Part shown: piece by piece, positions 16,104-21,043 of the stretch
How the letters are laid out: every line of letters begins with the position of its first letter
Numbering within the stretch: the stretch's first letter is position 1
From: JADJEI01 sp035328465
Lineage (GTDB): Bacteria; Bacteroidota; Ignavibacteria; Ignavibacteriales; Ignavibacteriaceae
Direction of reading: 5' to 3'
NCBI GenBank assembly: GCA_035328465.1
Contig: DAOLIQ010000060.1
Span: 1-21,043 of the forward strand
Length of the DNA stretch: 21,043 nt
The notes under the pieces: generated by a model
The model's database searches: none
What the model was told of the DNA's origin: nothing
What the model saw: the letters and a program-made list of their open reading frames with translations, nothing else
Translations under genes and position numbers: made by a program

Positions 16104-16643
16104 TCAGAAGCTCGTTTCTGCTTCGAACAAAATATCAACTGCTCCTGTTAAAGCAAAAGGAGGATCGCCGGAAGTAATATTCTCAACACTTATTGTAGCA
16201 GTAAAACATAAATTATTCAACTGCGCTAAATAAGCATTGAATGCCTGTAACTCTTCCTGAGTTAAAATAAACTCTAATGGTTGATTAGGTGAGATATAGT
16301 CGGCAGGCGTAACTCCGGAAATGACCTGATTGACTAATACAGTTCCATCGTCCTTTGTAACTACGATTCGAATATCACCTTTTAAATCTGTCGGAGTAAC
16401 ACTATACGTTCTGTAAATCACTCGGAGTAATTGTATGTTGTTAATATTATCCTGATAATCGGTGTAGGCTGAATAATCGTCCAAACAAAAATTTCTTGTT
16501 GAAGATAATGCTCCACCATTTAGATCAAAATTAACAGTGATTGGAATATTTAGAGGGAGTGAGTTAAAGTCATCACAGCCGCCGCTAAAAAATAATAGTA
16601 CGGAAGCAAATGCAGTTATTGAAATCTTAATTAGTCTTTTCAT
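16104..16643 (-). CDS. Putative lipoprotein of unknown function
   Basis: 179 aa. A positively charged start (MKRLIK) and hydrophobic stretch end in FFSGGC, giving a lipobox with C23 as the lipidated cysteine, so the mature protein starts CDDFN and is envelope-bound. The rest is a polar, beta-rich domain (NIPITVNFDLNG, DIRIVVTKDDG, ATISVENITSG) of a kind often seen in small Bacteroidota surface proteins. The family is not recognised. The ATG is preceded by GGAG, and the upstream barrel gene ends 15 nt before, so the two form an operon and may work together at the outer membrane. Confidence 0.8.
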   Translation of the reverse strand: MKRLIKISITAFASVLLFFSGGCDDFNSLPLNIPITVNFDLNGGALSSTRNFCLDDYSAYTDYQDNINNIQLLRVIYRTYSVTPTDLKGDIRIVVTKDDGTVLVNQVISGVTPADYISPNQPLEFILTQEELQAFNAYLAQLNNLCFTATISVENITSGDPPFALTGAVDILFEAETSF

Positions 16644-16658
16644 GTTTTTTCTCCATTA

Positions 16659-17528
16659 TTAAAATTCAAATGATAAGCCGCTTGTAACAACGGACTGTGA
16701 ACCAAGGCTGTAGTCAAAATTTAAAGCAACAACAGCAAGTTTAAGTGTGCCGCCAAGTGTGAATCGAAAACTGTTATCGCCATCAATGCTAACTGTGAAA
16801 TCCTGACTAACAGGATTTTGTGAGTTCGGATCAGTGTAAGTATAAGAAAGATCCATGCTGCTTGATTCATACTGTAATCCGGCGTAGCCTGTAAACAGTC
16901 CGAAGGATTTACTTGCATGAACATTGAATGCAATGTTACTTGCATCGACAAGATCTTTCATTGAAAAACTGTTATATAAAACCTGAACAGCAAAATCAAC
17001 CGGGACCAAAGGAATATACTGACTTATGCTGTGTGAAATTCCAACACCCCAAAAACCAATATCAGTTTCACCAAGATCAATTTTAGGTAAATATCTTACC
17101 AGCAGTTCTGTTCCCATAGTACTAAATGATATTTGGGGATAACCAATTGGAATTGAACTCTTGTTTATTCCGGCAGGAAAAACAACGAAACCATTCGGAC
17201 CAGCGAATGCCCCGCCCTTATCTCCCCAGATAGTAGCAGTTTCACCGCTTTCTAAATAGTTTTCGGGAAGTTTTGGTGTGTATGTTAACTGATCATCGGG
17301 AACTAAAATTATCATTGCGTTAAAACTAATCCCAAAACCCCAAAGTTTCGGTATGCTCGCTGAATGATAAGAAGCCGAATTAAATGCAGTTCCGAGAGTG
17401 GTAACAAGTGGTTTTACATAATCCGAAATCTGAGTGTCGTCAAGATATCCGAATCTATCTTCCACCTGTGCGTAGGAGCTAACGAAAAGGAACAAAGCAA
17501 TTGTAAGAGAGAAGAAAAACTTCTTCAT
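16659..17528 (-). CDS. Exported outer-membrane beta-barrel protein (DUF6588-like)
   Basis: 289 aa. The signal peptide MKKFFFSLTIALFLFVSSYAQ is probably cleaved after SSYA. The mature protein starts with a short soluble part (YLDDTQISDYVKPLVTTLG, then AFNSASYHSASIPKLWGFGISF). It continues as alternating beta strands and ends in LSFEF, with the C-terminal phenylalanine of outer-membrane barrels. The N-terminal pattern, an AFNSASYHSA...LWGF segment followed by a proline-rich loop naming a threshold-like TIWGDKGG, resembles the DUF6588 proteins of Bacteroidota as I recall them. The exact function is unknown. A strong AAGGAGG precedes the start. It is followed by the lipoprotein gene in the same operon and is separated from recN by 113 nt, where its promoter probably lies. 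Confidence 0.8.
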   Translation of the reverse strand: MKKFFFSLTIALFLFVSSYAQVEDRFGYLDDTQISDYVKPLVTTLGTAFNSASYHSASIPKLWGFGISFNAMIILVPDDQLTYTPKLPENYLESGETATIWGDKGGAFAGPNGFVVFPAGINKSSIPIGYPQISFSTMGTELLVRYLPKIDLGETDIGFWGVGISHSISQYIPLVPVDFAVQVLYNSFSMKDLVDASNIAFNVHASKSFGLFTGYAGLQYESSSMDLSYTYTDPNSQNPVSQDFTVSIDGDNSFRFTLGGTLKLAVVALNFDYSLGSQSVVTSGLSFEF

Positions 17529-17641
17529 AAAAATACCTCCTTAAGTATTGTAAGTTAGTTGCTCGCAAAAGAATTAAATTTTCTATTGTATAAATATTGA
17601 TTTTTTTTTAAAGAATCTACTAAAATATTTTCACCCTAATA

Positions 17642-19348
17642 TCATTTAATACCCATCAACTCTTGTGCACTTAGAAGTGCAGCCTCAGTTACAATCTCTC
17701 CGCTGATAAGTTTGGCGACCTCATTTACTCTTTCGTTAAGACTTAGTTTTACTATTTCACTTGTTGCTCTTGAAGAATTATGAATTTTTCTGACTGCAAA
17801 GTGATTATCTGCTAAACCTGCAATTTGCGGCAGATGTGTAATAGAAATTATTTGATGATAAGTTGACAGTGACTTTAATGCGTGTCCGACTTTCTGTGCA
17901 ATTCTACCGCTGATGCCAGTATCAATTTCATCAAAAATCAGAAGCGGCAGTTTATCATTTTTGGCAAGTGCAGATTTCAGTGCAAGCATTATACGCGAAA
18001 CTTCACCGCCACTGGCTACTTTTGCAAGTGGTTTAACATCTTCACCTTGATTTGTAGAAATGAAAAATTCTACTTCATCAAATCCATTGTAGCTGCATCT
18101 GATTTTTTCTCCTTTGAATATTAGATAGCTTTCATTTTCACTTGCGGGTTCTTCATGTTGAATTTTAACTTCAAACACAGCGTTCGCTATTCCTAATTCT
18201 TGAAGTACGTTTTCAACTTCCTTTTTAATTTTTTTTGAAGCCTCTTTTCTCTTAGAAGAAAGTTTATCAGCTGCTATTCCGCATTGATTTCGAAGTAACT
18301 CAATTTCCTTTTTATACTCTGAAATTTTCGAAGTGAAGTTTTCAGCAAGTTCAACTTCCTCGCCAATTTTTTTTCTATGTTCTAGTACTTTCGTAATTGA
18401 GCCGCCATATTTTTTCTTGAGCAAAATTATTGAGCCGAGTCTTTGCCGCAAGGATTCAAGTGATTCGGGATCAGCTTCAATTTTGGAAGAATAATCACGA
18501 ACGAATGAAGATGCATTATCAAGAATTGCCAGTGCTGATTCCAGTTCTTTAAGTATGTCGGTAAAATTATTGTCAATTGAAAGAAGTTCATTTAGATTTT
18601 TTTTAACAGCGATAAGCAAATCATAGATGGAATTATCTTTTTCATAAAGCTCTGAGTAAACATCCGCAGTTAATTGCATTAGTTTTTCAGAGTTTTCTAA
18701 AATATTTAATTCCGAAATAATTTGTTCGTCTTCATTTTCTATCGGAGAGACAACATCAATTTCTTTAATCTGAAATTCATATAATTCCTTTTTCTCTTTC
18801 AAAAGTGATTCTTTTTCATTCAAATGATTTAACTCATAAATCGATTCTGTAAGTGAAGAAAATATTTTACGGTAATCATCTAACAACGCTTGAGCAGAAG
18901 CGAAATCATCTAAAAAATTTATGTGCGTTTCTTTACGAAGCAATGATTGATGTTCGTGCTGCCCGTGAATATCAACTAACAAATTTCCAACTTCTTTAAT
19001 CAGATTTAATGATACAGGGGTATCGTTAATAAAACAGCGGTTCGAGCCTTTAATTGATATTTCTCTTCTCAAGATTAATTCTGGGAGAAAATCAATTTCA
19101 TTTTCCTCAAGAATTGCTTTTTCTTTCTTGTTCGAAGTCACTTCAAAGATTCCCTCCACCACAGATTTGTTAGAGCCTTTCCGTACAACTTCGGTGGATG
19201 CTCTCTCACCAAGCAGCAAACTCATTGCATCAACAAGAATAGATTTACCAGCTCCCGTTTCACCTGTGATTATGTTCAGTCCGGTATCAAACTCAACCTT
19301 GATGTGTTCGATTAATGCGTAATCTTTTACTTCAAATGTTTTCAGCAT
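17642..19348 (-). CDS. recN: DNA repair protein RecN
   Basis: 568 aa SMC-like ATPase that helps repair double-strand breaks by holding DNA ends near RecA filaments. Walker A is GETGAGKS at 29-36. Two long coiled-coil arms (about 160-400) flank a short central region. The ABC signature is ASGGEVSRIMLALK, and Walker B is LLIFDEIDTGISGR around residue 470, followed by the H-loop region ISITHLPQIAGLADNHF. All are as in canonical RecN. The start codon overlaps the end of the NUDIX gene by 7 nt, so translation is probably coupled. Confidence 0.97.
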   Translation of the reverse strand: MLKTFEVKDYALIEHIKVEFDTGLNIITGETGAGKSILVDAMSLLLGERASTEVVRKGSNKSVVEGIFEVTSNKKEKAILEENEIDFLPELILRREISIKGSNRCFINDTPVSLNLIKEVGNLLVDIHGQHEHQSLLRKETHINFLDDFASAQALLDDYRKIFSSLTESIYELNHLNEKESLLKEKKELYEFQIKEIDVVSPIENEDEQIISELNILENSEKLMQLTADVYSELYEKDNSIYDLLIAVKKNLNELLSIDNNFTDILKELESALAILDNASSFVRDYSSKIEADPESLESLRQRLGSIILLKKKYGGSITKVLEHRKKIGEEVELAENFTSKISEYKKEIELLRNQCGIAADKLSSKRKEASKKIKKEVENVLQELGIANAVFEVKIQHEEPASENESYLIFKGEKIRCSYNGFDEVEFFISTNQGEDVKPLAKVASGGEVSRIMLALKSALAKNDKLPLLIFDEIDTGISGRIAQKVGHALKSLSTYHQIISITHLPQIAGLADNHFAVRKIHNSSRATSEIVKLSLNERVNEVAKLISGEIVTEAALLSAQELMGIK

Positions 19349-19887
19349 AAATTGTTTGTGCTCAAACTATTTTTATAATAATAAATGCCGCAGATGGTTT
19401 TTGCGTCCGAAATTTCACCTGTTCTTATTTTCAATTCAATCTCGTCTAAAGATAATTCAAGTAACTGCATGCTTAATTCACCTTCTTCACGATGGTGATT
19501 GCCAAGTTTTAATTTTTCAGCAAGATAAATGTGAAGAACTTCTGTGCAGAAACCGGGAGTAGTGAAAATGCTGCCGAGTTTTATAATCTTCTCGCAAGTA
19601 TAACCGGTCTCTTCTTCAAGCTCTCTGCGGGCGCAAAGAAGCGGGTCTTCATCTTTATTCAATTTACCAGCAGGGAGTTCAATTATAAATTTTTGAAGTG
19701 GATAACGAAATTGTCTGACTAAAATAATTTTACCATCATCACGGGCTGCAACAACCACAGAACCGCCGGGGTGAATTGCAATTTCGCGAATACTTTTGTT
19801 TCCACTCTCGTATTCAATCTCATCAATTTGAAGATCGAATACTTTTCCGCTCATAACCCTTTTGCTGTTAATCAATTTATAATTCAT
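19342..19887 (-). CDS. nudF: NUDIX hydrolase, ADP-ribose pyrophosphatase type
   Basis: 181 aa. A perfect NUDIX box is present: G74, E80, then R88-E89-L90-E91-E92-E93-T94-G95. The lead-in HPGGSVVVAA...ILVRQFRYPLQKFIIELPAGK and a GSIFTTPGFCTEVLHIYLAEKL stretch are those of ADP-ribose pyrophosphatases, which split ADP-ribose to AMP and ribose 5-phosphate. Substrate choice inside this subfamily cannot be decided by eye. The gene overlaps recN by 7 nt (its stop is at 19342-19344, inside the recN start region), so the two share a transcript. A gap of 93 nt separates it from the upstream DUF1232 gene. Confidence 0.92.
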   Translation of the reverse strand: MNYKLINSKRVMSGKVFDLQIDEIEYESGNKSIREIAIHPGGSVVVAARDDGKIILVRQFRYPLQKFIIELPAGKLNKDEDPLLCARRELEEETGYTCEKIIKLGSIFTTPGFCTEVLHIYLAEKLKLGNHHREEGELSMQLLELSLDEIELKIRTGEISDAKTICGIYYYKNSLSTNNLC

Positions 19888-19980
19888 ATCTGAATAATTT
19901 ATCTCTTCGTATTTCTTAGAGGCATTGTGACTTAGTACAGCGAATGAAAAAGCTTCAACAACAAAGTCACCAATTATAAT

Positions 19981-20385
19981 TTAGCTGCGATACTTTGATT
20001 CGTAATAAGGGATCAATTCGCTGCCAAGAAATTTCAACAATGCAGTAATTACTCCAAGATCATCGAGATAACCTATCAGCGGGGCAATATCCGGGATAGC
20101 ATCTACCGGTGAAATAAAATAGATCAATGCAGCGACAACAATTGACTTTCGGTGCCAGCTAACAAGCGGGTCGCGCATATAATTAAACAATGCAATGACA
20201 TCTTTTGCGAAAGAAATTTTTTTGCCCGTTCTTTCAATTTTATTCCATAGGTTTTCTTCTACGAAACGCTGATCTTTCTCCACGTCTTTTTCACTTTTAC
20301 CGCCAAAGTTTAATGCCCCAAGGTCGTTGTAATCCTCAAAGATTTCATCTTCTTTTGCTAGCTCCTCAAATTCCTTTTCTTTCAT
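19981..20385 (-). CDS. YkvA/DUF1232 family small membrane-associated protein
   Basis: 134 aa. The acidic N-terminal half (1-50) is probably disordered. The DUF1232 core is at about 75-120: HRKSIVVAALIYFISPVDAIPDIAPLIGYLDDLGVI with the hallmark PVDAIPD at 93-99. The hydrophobic stretch suggests one or two membrane-embedded helices. The family is widespread and its biochemical role is not established. TAGGAG before the ATG overlaps the TAG stop of the upstream S9 peptidase gene, so the pair is translationally coupled. Confidence 0.88.
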   Translation of the reverse strand: MKEKEFEELAKEDEIFEDYNDLGALNFGGKSEKDVEKDQRFVEENLWNKIERTGKKISFAKDVIALFNYMRDPLVSWHRKSIVVAALIYFISPVDAIPDIAPLIGYLDDLGVITALLKFLGSELIPYYESKYRS

Positions 20386-20393
20386 AATTGCTC

Positions 20394-21043
20394 CTATTTT
20401 TTATGCTGATTTAACCAATCAAATATTGTTGTCCACCATAACTTTGCATTCTGCGGCTTTGAAACAAAATGAGTTTCATCCGGGAAATACAAAAGTTTAC
20501 TATCAACCCCAAGCCTCTGTAATGAACTGAACAACTGGAAAGCCTGTTCTTCAGGTACTCTGAAATCATATCCCCCCTGCACAATTAACATTGGCGTTTT
20601 GCAATTTTGAATGAAATTATGCGGAGACCATTTTTTATAAAGCTCTCTATTTTGCCATGGTGTACCGCCATTTTCCCATTCGGGGAACCAAAGTTCTTCT
20701 GTTGTTCCCCACATACTTTCAAGATTGAAAACACCATCGTGACTCACGAGTGCATTAAATTTGTCTGTATGTCCGGCAATCCAATTTATCATATATCCAC
20801 CGTAAGATGCACCTGCAGCAAAAGTATTTTTCTTATCAATAAAAGAAAAATTATTTACAGCGTAATCATAAGCGTTCATTAAATCAATATAAACTTTCCC
20901 GCCCCAGTCACCCGAGATTTCATCAGTGAATTTTTGCCCATAGCCTGTAGAACCGCGCGGGTTGGTTGCCACAACAACATAACCGGCGCCGGCAAACATT
21001 TGAAGATTCCATCGATAATGAAAATTATCTTCCCACGCTCCCT
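20394..21043 (-). CDS. S9 family peptidase (prolyl oligopeptidase / dipeptidyl peptidase type), C-terminal part
   Basis: The reading frame stays open to the right edge, so the N-terminal propeller domain is outside the window. About 216 residues are seen, starting GAWEDNFHYRWNLQMFAGAGYVV. This is the alpha/beta-hydrolase domain with all three catalytic residues: serine in GASYGGYM (codon 20805-20807), aspartate in GGYDFRVP (codon 20565-20567) and histidine in DETHF (codon 20469-20471). NPRGSTGYGQKF is typical of acylaminoacyl/dipeptidyl peptidases. The apparent ATG at 20997-20999 is internal, as the conserved residues just upstream show. Its stop codon TAG is part of the ribosome-binding site of the DUF1232 gene. 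Confidence 0.93.
   Translation of the reverse strand, partial: GAWEDNFHYRWNLQMFAGAGYVVVATNPRGSTGYGQKFTDEISGDWGGKVYIDLMNAYDYAVNNFSFIDKKNTFAAGASYGGYMINWIAGHTDKFNALVSHDGVFNLESMWGTTEELWFPEWENGGTPWQNRELYKKWSPHNFIQNCKTPMLIVQGGYDFRVPEEQAFQLFSSLQRLGVDSKLLYFPDETHFVSKPQNAKLWWTTIFDWLNQHKK

Noticed and set aside
19888..19980. Imperfect inverted repeat (ATTGTGACTT / AAGTCACCAAT) between nudF and the DUF1232 gene
   Set aside because: It needs a bulge and a loop of over 20 nt. There is no T-tract in the minus direction, so I cannot support a terminator or regulatory call.
1..21043. Defence island, CRISPR array, prophage or transposon
   Set aside because: No spaced direct repeats, transposase, integrase, toxin-antitoxin pair or restriction gene is found. 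All large frames are accounted for by housekeeping, envelope or unknown single genes.

Overview
The window is about 21 kb of AT-rich bacterial DNA, tightly packed with ordinary chromosomal genes on both strands. The genes suggest the Bacteroidota/Chlorobi/Ignavibacteria branch, most likely an Ignavibacteria-type organism. The evidence is: a partial gene at the left edge that ends in a type IX secretion (Por) C-terminal sorting tail; outer-membrane barrels and lipoproteins of that style; a class II photolyase; and a long isocitrate dehydrogenase with a C-terminal extension. This assignment is inference from gene content, because there is no rRNA gene in the window.

Layout. Bases 1-65 hold the last codons of a secreted protein. 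A bidirectional hairpin separates it from a minus-strand gene (160-1293) for an outer-membrane beta-barrel with one N-terminal CxxCH heme site, similar to Cyc2 porin-cytochromes. From 1541 to 8353 the plus strand carries dxr, rseP, a class II photolyase, an isocitrate dehydrogenase, trhO and a small unknown protein with a CGC tail. A divergent YchF-type P-loop protein (8370-9452, minus) and an orphan 227-aa protein (9654-10337, plus) follow. A minus-strand pair, an M24 aminopeptidase-type protein and then a short RecQ helicase, lies at 10500-13203. gdhA (plus) lies opposite hemW (minus), and the two converge on a hairpin. Minus-strand genes fill the rest: an envelope pair (exported barrel plus lipoprotein, 16104-17528), and the series S9 peptidase (cut by the right edge) - DUF1232 protein - NUDIX hydrolase - recN (17642-21043).

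How the genes relate. dxr (isoprenoid precursors) and rseP (site-2 protease) are a classic pair with a 17-nt gap. nudF and recN overlap by 7 nt. The S9 peptidase stop codon overlaps the ribosome-binding site of the DUF1232 gene. DNA repair is well represented (photolyase, recQ, recN), but the genes are scattered and do not form one system. I see no transposon, prophage, CRISPR array, tRNA or rRNA, and no intergenic stretch longer than 300 bases.

I found no clearly new multi-gene system. The items most worth checking are the Cyc2-like porin-cytochrome, the isocitrate dehydrogenase whose coenzyme residues look NAD-type, the divergent YchF protein, the rearranged C-terminal half of RecQ, and the terminator that abuts the hemW start codon.
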